Origin: Alphaproteobacteria bacterium
GTDB lineage: Bacteria > Pseudomonadota > Alphaproteobacteria > ATCC43930 > CGMCC-115725
Assembly: GCA_030040495.1 (NCBI GenBank)
Contig: JASHTP010000258.1
Location: 1-16,582 of the forward strand
Length of the DNA stretch: 16,582 nt
Reading direction: 5' to 3'
Below, in pieces: positions 8,113-14,992 of the stretch; the first letter of the stretch is position 1, and the number at the start of each line of letters is the position of its first letter. Made by a program: the position numbers and the translations under genes. The notes beneath the pieces were generated by a model. That model was not told where the DNA came from, did not search any database, and saw only the letters and a program-made list of their open reading frames with translations.

Positions 8113-8136
8113 CGGGCGCGCTCGACCCGTCGCCGG

Positions 8137-9186
8137 CTACTTGAAACGCGGCATCACCTCTTCGCACAGCAGCCGCAGCGCGTTGAGCACGCGGTCGTGC
8201 GGGATGAGGCTGCCGCTGTTGAGCTCCGCCAGGATGCCGTCGAGACCGATCTCCTCGCGCAGCTGCTGCAGCCGGTCGACGACCATCGCCGGCGTGCCGA
8301 CGATGACCTTGTCGCGCAGCACCTCGTCATAGGTGATGGTCTGCATCCGCTCGCCGCGCTCGGCGCGTTGCTCGATCTCGCGTGCGCCGGCGCGGCCCGC
8401 GGACTGGCCGATGAGCGCGCCGGTATAGCGCAAGAGCCGCATGATGCTGGCCTCGGGCTCGTCGCGCGCCCGCTCGGCGGTCTCGGCGACGTATACCGGG
8501 ACGCGCAGATAGACCTCGCCCAGGCCGGGATGGCCCGCCGCGCGGTAGGCTTCGCGATAGGCCTGGATGCCCGGCGCCAGCTCGGAAAAGGTGCCAAGGC
8601 GCACCGCGACGAAGATGGCGTGGCCCAAGGAGCCGATCGCGGCATAGGTGTCGGGGCTGGTGGCGGCGACGCGGATCGGTGGATGCGGCTTCTGGCGCGG
8701 CTTCGGCACCAGCGCCACGTTCTCGTAGCTGAAATACTTGCCGCGATGGGAGAAGCGCGGCTCGGTCCAGGCCCGCCGCACGATTTCCAGCGTCTCGGCG
8801 AAGCGCTCGCGGCTCTCGGCGTAAGGCACGCCATAGGCCTCGTAGGTGTGCGGGAAGCCGCTCCGCCCGACGCCGAAGATGAGCCTTCCGTCGCTGATCT
8901 GGTCGAGCGTCGCCGCTTCTTCGGCAAGGCGCAGCGGATGGCAGAGCGGCAGCACCTGGACCGCGGTGCCGATCTTCATGCGGCGCGTGCGCGCGGCAAT
9001 CGCGCTGCCGACGACGAGCGGCGCCGACAGCACCGAGCGCTCGGGGGCGAAGTGCAGCTCGGCGAGCCACATCGCGTCGAGCCCCCAACGTTCCGCCGCG
9101 TCGACCTGTTCGAAGGAATGGGCGAAGGCGGCCGCCTCGCTTTCGCCGGGCGTCCACTGAAATTCGTGGAACATGCCGAATTCCAT
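8137..9186 (-). CDS. LLM class flavin-dependent oxidoreductase (luciferase-like)
   Basis: This 349-residue protein belongs to the bacterial luciferase-like TIM-barrel family, which uses reduced FMN or F420. It starts MEFGMFHEFQW, followed by WGLDAMWLAELHFAPERS, then TRRMKIGTAVQVLPLCHPLRLAEEAATLDQISDGRLIFGVGRSGFP, the typical beta-strand 2 to 4 region, and later KPHPPIRVAATSP. The C-terminal VIVGTPAMVVDRL is the usual substrate-loading segment. GAGGGAGG lies about 6 nt before the ATG, so the start is firm. No flavin reductase or catabolic partner is adjacent, so substrate and cofactor stay unknown. It is convergent with ppx (24-bp gap) and follows a second LLM gene in the same direction. It is not a close duplicate of that neighbour: the N-terminal and barrel motifs differ. 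Confidence 0.9.
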   Translation of the reverse strand: MEFGMFHEFQWTPGESEAAAFAHSFEQVDAAERWGLDAMWLAELHFAPERSVLSAPLVVGSAIAARTRRMKIGTAVQVLPLCHPLRLAEEAATLDQISDGRLIFGVGRSGFPHTYEAYGVPYAESRERFAETLEIVRRAWTEPRFSHRGKYFSYENVALVPKPRQKPHPPIRVAATSPDTYAAIGSLGHAIFVAVRLGTFSELAPGIQAYREAYRAAGHPGLGEVYLRVPVYVAETAERARDEPEASIMRLLRYTGALIGQSAGRAGAREIEQRAERGERMQTITYDEVLRDKVIVGTPAMVVDRLQQLREEIGLDGILAELNSGSLIPHDRVLNALRLLCEEVMPRFK

Positions 9187-9259
9187 CGGCCCTCCCTCAC
9201 GCCGGGCAGGCGGCGGGCGCGCCTTTTTTGCTTGAACCCGCTTCCCGGACCGACAGAGC

Positions 9260-9287
9260 CTAACCCCGATTTCGCGGCGAGTCTCGC
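9260..9287 (-). promoter_or_regulatory. Shared 28-bp palindrome-containing element, copy 1
   Basis: Read on the minus strand it starts with GCGAGACTCGC (9287-9277), an 11-bp palindrome with one central base and containing a GANTC site, and ends in TAG. It matches the copy at 10448-10475 at 23 of 28 positions without gaps. It lies 73 nt upstream of the LLM gene start at 9186 and about 20 nt after the stop of the preceding LLM gene. The rest of the 120-bp gap holds a purine-rich AAAAAA stretch (minus strand) and the ribosome-binding site. It could be an operator, part of a promoter, or a short post-stop hairpin. Confidence 0.45.
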
Positions 9288-9306
9288 CTGGGCTGGCGTC
9301 CGGCGG

Positions 9307-10389
9307 CTAGGGCGCGAGATGGGCGAGCCTGGGCATGACCTCCTGGGCGAGCAGCTCCATCGAGTGCAGCCAGGCCTTGGGATTCTCCGCATAGTCGAAG
9401 CAGAACAGCAGGATGGTGCCAAAGCCGCCGAGCTCGTCATAGACCTGTTCGAGCCGCTCGGCGACGGTGCGCGGCGAGCCGACCAGCCAATTGTGCCGGG
9501 CGCAATAGTCCGGCGTCACGTCGCTGTCGGCGACGTCCGGTCGGTGCTTCAGATATTCCTTGAAGCCGAAGGCGCCGAGCAGCGGCAGGAAGTATTGGCC
9601 GTACATCCGTCCCATCATGCCGCCGACCGAGAGCCGCCAAGCCTCCTCGTCGCTGTCGGCGACGAAGATCTCGCGCACGATGCGCCAGTCGCGCCGGCTC
9701 GGCCGGCGGCCGCTGCGCTGCGCCCCGGCCTTGACGCTGTCCCAGTGGCTCGCCACGTAGGCCGGATTGAGATTGAGGCTCATCGGAATGAAGCCGCGCT
9801 CGCCCGCGAGCTTCAGCGTGTCCGAGTTCTTGGACAGGCCGGCGACGCCGATCGGCGGATGCGGCGTTTGCAGCGGCTTGATGTGCGGCCGCAGCACGCC
9901 CAGCATCTCCGCCGGCCGATCGACCTTCCAGAATTTGCCCTCGTAGTGGAACGGCTCGACGGAGCTCCACAGCTTCAGGATGATGTCGAGCGCTTCGCGC
10001 GTCATCTCCCGGTTCTGCCCGGACATGCCGTCGACGTTGAACATCTGCCAGTCGCTGGGCAGGCCGCTCGCGGCCACGCCGAAATTGAGCCGGCCTTGCG
10101 ACAGATGATCGAGCATGGCGACCCGGTTGGCGAGCTCGGCCGGATGGTGATAGGGCAGCAGGAAGCCGCCGGGCCCGATGCGAATGTTTTTCGTTTGCAG
10201 CAGCGCTTGGGCCACCAGCAGGTCGGGCGTCGGGTTGGGCTCCCACGGCGCGGTATGGTGCTCGCCGATCCACGCCTCGCTGAAGCCGAGCTCGTCGGCC
10301 CAGCGCAGCACCTGCAAGTCCCATTGCTGCCCGTCATAGAGGCTTCTCTCGGGCGGATGGGAAGGCATCGTGAAGAGGCCGAGTTCCAT
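9307..10389 (-). CDS. LLM class flavin-dependent oxidoreductase (limonene-1,2-monooxygenase-like)
   Basis: This 360-residue luciferase-like flavin monooxygenase opens MELGLFTMPSHPPERS and continues with GFSEAWIGEHHTAPWEPNPTPDLLVAQAL, GPGGFLLPYHHPAELANRVAMLDHLSQGRLNFGV and GLPSDWQMF. This pattern resembles the LimB / limonene-monooxygenase group of LLM proteins, which act as FMNH2-dependent oxygenases. The C-terminal NWLVGSPRTVAERL and FDYAENPKAWLHSMELLAQEVMPRL also fit. The ATG at 10389 follows GGGAGGA at good spacing. The actual substrate is not deducible and a terpene should not be assumed. The gene lies upstream of, and codirectional with, a second LLM gene 120 bp away. Together they sit between ppx and rnd, which looks like an insertion into an otherwise common alphaproteobacterial gene order. 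Confidence 0.9.
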   Translation of the reverse strand: MELGLFTMPSHPPERSLYDGQQWDLQVLRWADELGFSEAWIGEHHTAPWEPNPTPDLLVAQALLQTKNIRIGPGGFLLPYHHPAELANRVAMLDHLSQGRLNFGVAASGLPSDWQMFNVDGMSGQNREMTREALDIILKLWSSVEPFHYEGKFWKVDRPAEMLGVLRPHIKPLQTPHPPIGVAGLSKNSDTLKLAGERGFIPMSLNLNPAYVASHWDSVKAGAQRSGRRPSRRDWRIVREIFVADSDEEAWRLSVGGMMGRMYGQYFLPLLGAFGFKEYLKHRPDVADSDVTPDYCARHNWLVGSPRTVAERLEQVYDELGGFGTILLFCFDYAENPKAWLHSMELLAQEVMPRLAHLAP

Positions 10390-10447
10390 GGCGTCCTCCC
10401 GTTTCGCTTCGGTTTCACCCGGCGCGCCGCGCCGAGCCCATGGAATG

Positions 10448-10475
10448 CTATGCCCTATTCCGCCGCGAGTCTCGC
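10448..10475 (-). promoter_or_regulatory. Shared 28-bp palindrome-containing element, copy 2
   Basis: On the minus strand it begins GCGAGACTCGC (10475-10465) and, after 28 bp, ends TAG, matching the copy at 9260-9287 at 23 of 28 positions. It lies 58 nt upstream of the limonene-monooxygenase-like gene and only 4 nt past the rnd stop codon. The flanking C/G extends the palindrome to CGCGA/TCGCG in this copy. Confidence 0.45.
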
Positions 10476-10479
10476 GCCG

Positions 10480-11652
10480 CTATTGCGCGGCCTCGCTCGC
10501 GGCGGCGAGGCGCACCAGCTTGATGCGCTTGCCGGCGGCGGTCAGCGCCAGGCGGCCGTGCTTGAGGTCGAGCGCATCCTTGCCGAAAAGCGCGCCGCGC
10601 CAGCCCTGCAGCGCGCGCACCGGCGCCATGTCGTCGGCGGCGATCATCTCGAGATCCTCGGTGTCGGCGACGAGCTTCTGCGCCACGTCGTTCTCCTCGC
10701 AGCGCAGCTTCAGCAGCACGCGCAGCAGATCGACCAGCGGGCCGATGCCCGGCGGCGGCTCGCGCCGCGGCGGCGGCTCGGGATAGGCGCTTTCGGGCAG
10801 CGCCAGCGCGCGCTGCACGGCGGCGAGCAGCTCGCCGCCGAGCTTGCCTTCGGCGAAGCCGCGGCCGAGCCCGCGAGAGCGCGCCAGCTCGGCGACGGTG
10901 GCGGGCGCGTGCGCCGCGATCTCCAGGATCGATTCGTCGCGCAACAGCCGGTTGCGCGGCAGGTTGCGCTGCTGCGCCGCGGTCTCGCGCCAGGCCGCGA
11001 GCTCGCGCACCAGCGCCAGCAGCTTGCGGTTGTTGCTGCGGATCTTGAACCGGCGCCACGCCTCCTGCGGATCCTGGCGGTAGGTGGCGGGATCGGTGAG
11101 GGTGGCCATCTCCTCCGCGAGCCAGTGGCTGCGCTTGGTGCTGGCGAGGCGCTGCGCGAGCTTCTCGTAGACCGTGCGCAGCGGCACCACGTCGGTGAGC
11201 GCGTATTGGAGCTGCCGCTCGGTGAGCGGGCGGTGCGCCCAGTCGGTGAAGCGCGAGGATTTGTCGATATGCGCCCCGGCGAGCCGCCCCGCCAGCGTCT
11301 CGTAGCTGACGGCGTCGCCGAAGCCGCAGACCATGGCCGCGACCTGGGTGTCGAAAAGCGGTGCCGGCACGGAGCCCATCAGGTTGACGAAGATCTCGAT
11401 GTCCTGCCGCGCCGCGTGGAAGACCTTGAGCACGCCGGCGTCTGCCATCAGCGCGAGGAGCGGGGCGAGGTCGATGCCCGGCGCCAGCGGGTCGATGGCC
11501 GCCGCCTCGTCCGGCCCCGCGACCTGCACCAGGCAGAGCTGCGGCCAGTAGGTCTTGTCGCGCATGAACTCGGTATCGACGGTGAGATAGGAGGCGCCGG
11601 CCTGGCGCCGGCAGAAGGCGGCGAGCGCCGCAGAGGAATCGATCACTTGCAT
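10480..11652 (-). CDS. rnd: Ribonuclease D
   Basis: RNase D is a 3'-5' exoribonuclease that trims tRNA precursors and other structured RNAs. The 390-residue product has all DEDDy catalytic residues: VDTEFMRDKTY (D26, E28), FHAARQDIEIF (D84) and QYALTDVVPL (Y150, D154). A following region around residues 205-285 (EAWRRFKIRSNNRKLLALVRELAAWRE ... RLLRDESILEIA) fits the HRDC domain, and a second, more divergent helical domain fills the C-terminus. The ATG at 11652 gives the standard MQVI-type N-terminus and length; an open frame extends much further upstream but is antisense to aspS. No Shine-Dalgarno precedes this ATG, and a candidate -10 is positioned so that transcription would begin on it. 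The gene diverges from aspS across 126 bp. Confidence 0.95.
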   Translation of the reverse strand: MQVIDSSAALAAFCRRQAGASYLTVDTEFMRDKTYWPQLCLVQVAGPDEAAAIDPLAPGIDLAPLLALMADAGVLKVFHAARQDIEIFVNLMGSVPAPLFDTQVAAMVCGFGDAVSYETLAGRLAGAHIDKSSRFTDWAHRPLTERQLQYALTDVVPLRTVYEKLAQRLASTKRSHWLAEEMATLTDPATYRQDPQEAWRRFKIRSNNRKLLALVRELAAWRETAAQQRNLPRNRLLRDESILEIAAHAPATVAELARSRGLGRGFAEGKLGGELLAAVQRALALPESAYPEPPPRREPPPGIGPLVDLLRVLLKLRCEENDVAQKLVADTEDLEMIAADDMAPVRALQGWRGALFGKDALDLKHGRLALTAAGKRIKLVRLAAASEAAQ

Positions 11653-11658
11653 CGGCGT

Positions 11659-11686
11659 GCTATACACCGAAAGCGGCTCCGGGCAA
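11659..11686 (-). promoter_or_regulatory. Candidate promoter for rnd, predicting a leaderless transcript
   Basis: On the minus strand TTGCCC (11686-11681), a 16-bp spacer and TATAGC (11664-11659) form a plausible sigma-70-type promoter. With standard geometry (last base of the -10 at -7) transcription would start at 11652, the A of the rnd ATG. Confidence 0.4.
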
Positions 11687-11714
11687 ACCGCCTCGGCCCC
11701 GGCGCATCCGGCGC

Positions 11715-11743
11715 TTGACAAAGCCGCCGCCACCCTCATGTTT
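11715..11743 (+). promoter_or_regulatory. Candidate promoter for aspS
   Basis: A consensus -35 TTGACA (11715-11720) is followed after 16-17 bp by CATGTTT (11737-11743), a weak -10. Start would be near 11749, giving a roughly 30-nt leader. A direct repeat CCGGCGC-AT-CCGGCGC (11699-11714) directly abuts the -35 and might be a regulator site or merely GC-rich sequence. Confidence 0.4.
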
Positions 11744-11778
11744 TCCGGCTTTCCCCGATGCGGAGCGGATATCGGCCC

Positions 11779-13566
11779 ATGCACGCCTATCGCACCGAGA
11801 CCTGCGGCGCGCTGCGCCTCGCCGACGCCGGGCGCACCGTGCGGCTGGCGGGCTGGGTCCACCGCAAGCGCGACCACGGCTCGCTGCTGTTCGTCGACCT
11901 GCGCGACCATTACGGCGTCACCCAGTGCGTCATCGACCGCTCGAGCCCGCTCTTTGAGATCGCCGACGCGCAGCGGCTCGAAAGCGTCGTCAGCATCGCC
12001 GGCACGGTGGTGAAGCGCTCGCCGGAGACGGTGAACCCGAAGCTGCCCACCGGCGAGGTCGAGGTGCAGATCGCCGAGCTCCAGCTGCTGTCCGAGGCCG
12101 AGCCGCTGCCGATGCCGGTCAACACCGAGGCCGACTATCCTGAGGAGATGCGGCTCAAATACCGCTTCCTCGACCTGCGCCGCGAGAGCATCCACGCCAA
12201 CATCGTGCTGCGCTCGAAGGTCATCTCCTCGATCCGCCGGCGCATGATCGAGCAGGGCTTCATGGAGTTCCAGACGCCGATCCTGACGGCGAGCTCGCCC
12301 GAAGGGGCGCGCGACTATCTCGTGCCGAGCCGGCTTCATCCCGGCAAGTTCTACGCGCTGCCGCAGGCGCCGCAGCAGTTCAAGCAGCTGCTGATGGTGG
12401 CGGGCTTCGACCGCTACTTCCAGATCGCGCCCTGCTTCCGCGACGAGGCGAGCCGGGCCGACCGGTCCCCGGGCGAGTTCTACCAGCTCGACTTCGAGAT
12501 GTCGTTCGTGACGCAGGAGGACGTCTTCGCCGCCATCGAGCCGGTGCTGCACGGCATCTTCGTCGAGTTCGGCGGCGGCCGAGTGGCGACGCCGCTACCT
12601 TTCCCGCGCATCACCTACGAGGATGCGCTGCTGCGCTACGGCACCGACAAGCCGGATCTGCGCAACCCGCTGGTGATCTCCGAGGCGGGCGAGGTGTTCC
12701 GCGGCTCCGGCTTCAGGGTCTTCGCCGGCGCGGTCGAGGAGGGCGGCGTGGTGCGCGCCATCGCCGTGACGGGCGTCGCCTCCCAGCCGCGCAGCTTCTT
12801 CGACAAGCTCAACGACTGGGCGCGCGGCGAGGGCGCGCCGGGGCTCGGCTATATCGTCTTCGCCGAAGGCGCGGCGAAAGGCCCGATCGCCAAATTCCTC
12901 GATGCGCCGCGGCTCGAGCGGCTCAAGGCGGTCGCCGGGCTCAAGGACGGCGACGCCGTGTTCTTCGTCTGCGACAAGAAGCCGGCGGCGGAGAAGCTCG
13001 CCGGCGCGGCGCGCACCAAGATCGCGCATGAGCTCGGCCTGATCGAGCGGAACGCCTTCCGCTTCTGCTGGATCGTCGACTTCCCGATGTACGAGTTCAA
13101 CGAGGAGACCCGGAAGATCGATTTCAGCCACAATCCCTTCTCGATGCCGCAGGGCGGGCTCGAAGCGCTGACGACGCGGGACCCGCTGACGATCAAGGCC
13201 TTTCAGTACGACATCGTCTGCAACGGCGTCGAGCTGAGCTCGGGCGCGATCCGCAACCACCGCCCGGAGATCATGTACAAGGCGTTCGAGATCGCGGGCT
13301 ATTCCGCCGCCGAGGTCGAGGCGCGTTTCGGCGGCATGCTCAACGCCTTCAAGTACGGCGCCCCGCCGCATGGCGGCTCGGCGCCGGGCATCGACCGCAT
13401 CGTCATGCTGCTCGCCGACACGCCCAACATCCGCGAGGTCGTCGCCTTCCCGATGAACCAGCAGGCGCAGGATCTGCTGATGCAGGCGCCGTCCGAGGTC
13501 CCGCCCGAGCGGCTCAAGGAGCTGCATATCCGGCTGGCGCTGCCGCCCGCCGCCAAGAAGGATTGA
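11779..13566 (+). CDS. aspS: Aspartyl-tRNA synthetase, probably non-discriminating (Asp/Asn)
   Basis: This 595-residue class II synthetase charges tRNA with aspartate. The order is an N-terminal OB-fold anticodon domain (about 1-105), the catalytic core with motif 2 FRDEASRADRSPGEFYQLDFEMSF (from F220), the bacterial GAD insertion (about 285-410), and motif 3 GGSAPGIDRIVML (G532-R540). The start at 11779 (MHAYRTETCGALRL) matches the family N-terminus; an in-frame ATG 21 nt earlier adds an atypical heptapeptide. Residue H33 in WVHRKRDHG aligns with His31 of Pseudomonas aeruginosa AspRS, a mark of non-discriminating enzymes that also charge tRNA-Asn for GatCAB amidation. E. coli, which discriminates, has Leu there. 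Misacylation is therefore predicted, not shown. It diverges from rnd. Confidence 0.97.
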   Translation: MHAYRTETCGALRLADAGRTVRLAGWVHRKRDHGSLLFVDLRDHYGVTQCVIDRSSPLFEIADAQRLESVVSIAGTVVKRSPETVNPKLPTGEVEVQIAELQLLSEAEPLPMPVNTEADYPEEMRLKYRFLDLRRESIHANIVLRSKVISSIRRRMIEQGFMEFQTPILTASSPEGARDYLVPSRLHPGKFYALPQAPQQFKQLLMVAGFDRYFQIAPCFRDEASRADRSPGEFYQLDFEMSFVTQEDVFAAIEPVLHGIFVEFGGGRVATPLPFPRITYEDALLRYGTDKPDLRNPLVISEAGEVFRGSGFRVFAGAVEEGGVVRAIAVTGVASQPRSFFDKLNDWARGEGAPGLGYIVFAEGAAKGPIAKFLDAPRLERLKAVAGLKDGDAVFFVCDKKPAAEKLAGAARTKIAHELGLIERNAFRFCWIVDFPMYEFNEETRKIDFSHNPFSMPQGGLEALTTRDPLTIKAFQYDIVCNGVELSSGAIRNHRPEIMYKAFEIAGYSAAEVEARFGGMLNAFKYGAPPHGGSAPGIDRIVMLLADTPNIREVVAFPMNQQAQDLLMQAPSEVPPERLKELHIRLALPPAAKKD

Positions 13567-13644
13567 CGGCCCGCGCGTTTTTCTTGCTTTGTTCTGCTAC
13601 CTCGGCGAGAATCATCGGGACCGTAACGGCCGGGGTCTGGTCCC

Positions 13645-14148
13645 GTGCGCACATTCCGGTGGCTGCTGTCGCCGCTGCTCCTGCCGCTTCTCGCGGCGGG
13701 CTGCGCCGTGCCTCCGGCGGTCACCGTCGCCTCGCTCGCCGCCGATGGGGTCAGCTACGTCGCCACCGGCAAGTCGGTGACCGACCACGGCATCTCCGCC
13801 GCCACCGGGGAGGATTGCGCGCTGCTGCGGCCGGTGCTTCAGGACAAGCCGGTCTGCGACAGCACCTTGACCGCGCGCGCCAAGACCGTGCCGGTCGAAC
13901 AGGGTAGCGCCGCCGTGGCGCGGCCGGCGGACGGCACGGCGCCGCCGTCGGTGGTGCGCGACCAGTATGTCACCGTCGGCAGCTTCCTCGATCCCGCCAA
14001 TGCCGCGCGCGCGGCGGCCGGCTACGCGCCGCTTCGGGTCAGCATCGTTCCGGCCGAGGTCCAGGGTCGGCAGTTCCATCGCGTGGTGGTGGGGCCGCTC
14101 TCGCGCGAAGAAGCGGACGGGCTCAGGCTGAGGCTCGCCGCGCGCTGA
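13645..14148 (+). CDS. SPOR domain-containing lipoprotein
   Basis: The 167-residue product starts with a lipoprotein signal: basic MRTFR, a hydrophobic stretch, and lipobox LAAGC with the lipidated cysteine at C20. A middle module (about 42-75) contains KSVTDHGISAATGEDCALL and a second cysteine (C58, C71), which could form a disulfide in the periplasm. The C-terminal part from about residue 107 (YVTVGSFLDPANAARAA to the end) has the alternating pattern of a SPOR domain, a fold that binds denuded peptidoglycan glycans at division sites. The start is GTG at 13645; the lipobox supports it, although the Shine-Dalgarno is poor. It follows aspS by 78 bp in the same direction, and a separate weak promoter is possible. 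The exact role is unknown; septal or cell-wall association is inferred. Confidence 0.72.
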   Translation: MRTFRWLLSPLLLPLLAAGCAVPPAVTVASLAADGVSYVATGKSVTDHGISAATGEDCALLRPVLQDKPVCDSTLTARAKTVPVEQGSAAVARPADGTAPPSVVRDQYVTVGSFLDPANAARAAAGYAPLRVSIVPAEVQGRQFHRVVVGPLSREEADGLRLRLAAR

Positions 14149-14165
14149 GCGGCGACAGCGGGCGT

Positions 14166-14843
14166 TCAGTGCCCGTTGCCGACATCCGGCGTGTCGCGGC
14201 CGGCGCGCTTCTGCGCATACATCGCCATGTCGGCGCGGTGCAGCAGTGCCTCCGGATCCTCGCTGCCGTCATACTCGGCGAGGCCGAAGCTGGCGCTGAG
14301 CGGGATGGGCGCGCCGTCGATCTCCGGCGGCGAGGTGGTCAGCGCCCGGGCGAGGCAGGTGCATTTGCGCCGCGCATTGGCGAGGCTCGCGCCGATGAGC
14401 AGCATTGCGAACTCGTCGCCGCCGAGCCGGCCGACGACGTCGTTCTTGCGCACGCGGCGGCGCAGGCCGTCGGCGAGCTGGCGCAGCACCTCGTTGCCGG
14501 CGCGGTGGCCGTAAAGGTCGTTCACCGCCTTGAAGCCGTCGAGGTCGCAGACGATGAGCACGCCGCGCGGCCCGCCGCGCGACGCCGCCGCGATCGCCCG
14601 CGTCAGCTCGAGCCCGAAGCCGCGGCGATTGAGCACGGCGGTGAGCTCGTCGGTGACCGACAAACCCTCGAGATAGGCGAGCCGCTCTTCGAGATCGGCG
14701 ATCCGCTGTTCGGCCGCGGCGGCGGCGGCGAGTGCCCAGTCGAGCAGCGCCGGCTGATCCTCGGGGCCGGGCGGGGCGGCCGGTATGAGGCGGGCTACGC
14801 CGCGCTCATCCGTATGCCAGCGGGTTTCAGCAGGGACAGGCAT
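14166..14843 (-). CDS. Diguanylate cyclase (GGDEF domain), cytosolic
   Basis: The 225-residue product makes cyclic di-GMP from two GTP. An N-terminal segment leads to an Ala/Glu-rich helix likely to form a coiled coil (about 37-62, EQRIADLEERLAYLE). The GGDEF domain begins with SVTDELTAVLNRRGF (62-76), and includes DLDGFKAVNDLYGHRAGNEVL (from D100) and an intact GGDEF active site at 141-145. The inhibitory I-site RxxD is also intact (R132-D135), so product feedback is expected. There is no transmembrane or recognisable sensor domain; dimerisation through the coiled coil is inferred. The ATG at 14843 is chosen because sequence upstream in frame (to 15107) reads like noncoding repeat-rich DNA; only a weak GGA precedes it. 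Convergent with the SPOR gene (17-bp gap). Confidence 0.88.
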   Translation of the reverse strand: MPVPAETRWHTDERGVARLIPAAPPGPEDQPALLDWALAAAAAAEQRIADLEERLAYLEGLSVTDELTAVLNRRGFGLELTRAIAAASRGGPRGVLIVCDLDGFKAVNDLYGHRAGNEVLRQLADGLRRRVRKNDVVGRLGGDEFAMLLIGASLANARRKCTCLARALTTSPPEIDGAPIPLSASFGLAEYDGSEDPEALLHRADMAMYAQKRAGRDTPDVGNGH

Positions 14844-14877
14844 TGTTGTCGTCCGCGTCGTTCTTTGGCGTTCCCCG

Positions 14878-14894
14878 GGGTTTTCGCAAAACCC
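14878..14894. repeat. Perfect inverted repeat, possible operator
   Basis: GGGTTTTCGCAAAACCC is a perfect palindrome with 7-bp arms and a 3-bp centre, lying 35-51 nt upstream of the diguanylate cyclase ATG. Its AT-rich arms stand out in GC-rich DNA and suggest a repressor site; as a terminator it would be weak because no T-run follows on either strand. CCCCGGGG (14873-14880) overlaps its left edge. Confidence 0.45.
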
Positions 14895-14906
14895 ATGCCA
14901 ATCGCC

Positions 14907-14940
14907 GCAATGCAGGAAATCCGCGGCTGTTCCGCATTGC
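14907..14940. repeat. Long imperfect hairpin
   Basis: GCAATGC (14907-14913), a bulged A, and GGAA pair with TTCC and GCATTGC (14934-14940) to give an 11-bp stem with a single bulge and an 11-nt loop containing CCGCGG. The pairing is seen directly; function is unknown. Confidence 0.4.
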
Positions 14941-14950
14941 CCCGCGGGGA

Positions 14951-14992
14951 AGAAGCTGCCGCCCGGCAGAAGCTGCCGGCACCGTGTGCCGG
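14951..14992. repeat. Direct repeat with mutually exclusive hairpins
   Basis: AGAAGCTGCCG occurs at 14951-14961 and 14968-14978. CTGCC (14956-14960) can pair with GGCAG (14965-14969); the same GGCAG can instead pair with CTGCC (14973-14977), which overlaps a strong hairpin CCGGCAC-CGT-GTGCCGG (14976-14992). The layout resembles an attenuator, but no terminating U-run follows. Confidence 0.35.

Noticed and set aside
9211..9229. GC-rich stretch followed by TTTTTT resembling a terminator
   Set aside because: It points to the plus strand, where no gene ends, and the stem is only about 4 bp; both neighbouring genes are on the minus strand.
8197..11718. A very long plus-strand open frame (1173 codons) opposite the LLM genes and rnd
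   Set aside because: It is antisense to three genes with clear families and good ribosome-binding sites, and shows no recognisable domain.
13545..13580. Terminator after aspS (GCCG ... CGGC then GTTTTTC)
   Set aside because: The stem is about 4-6 bp with a large loop and is separated from the T-run.
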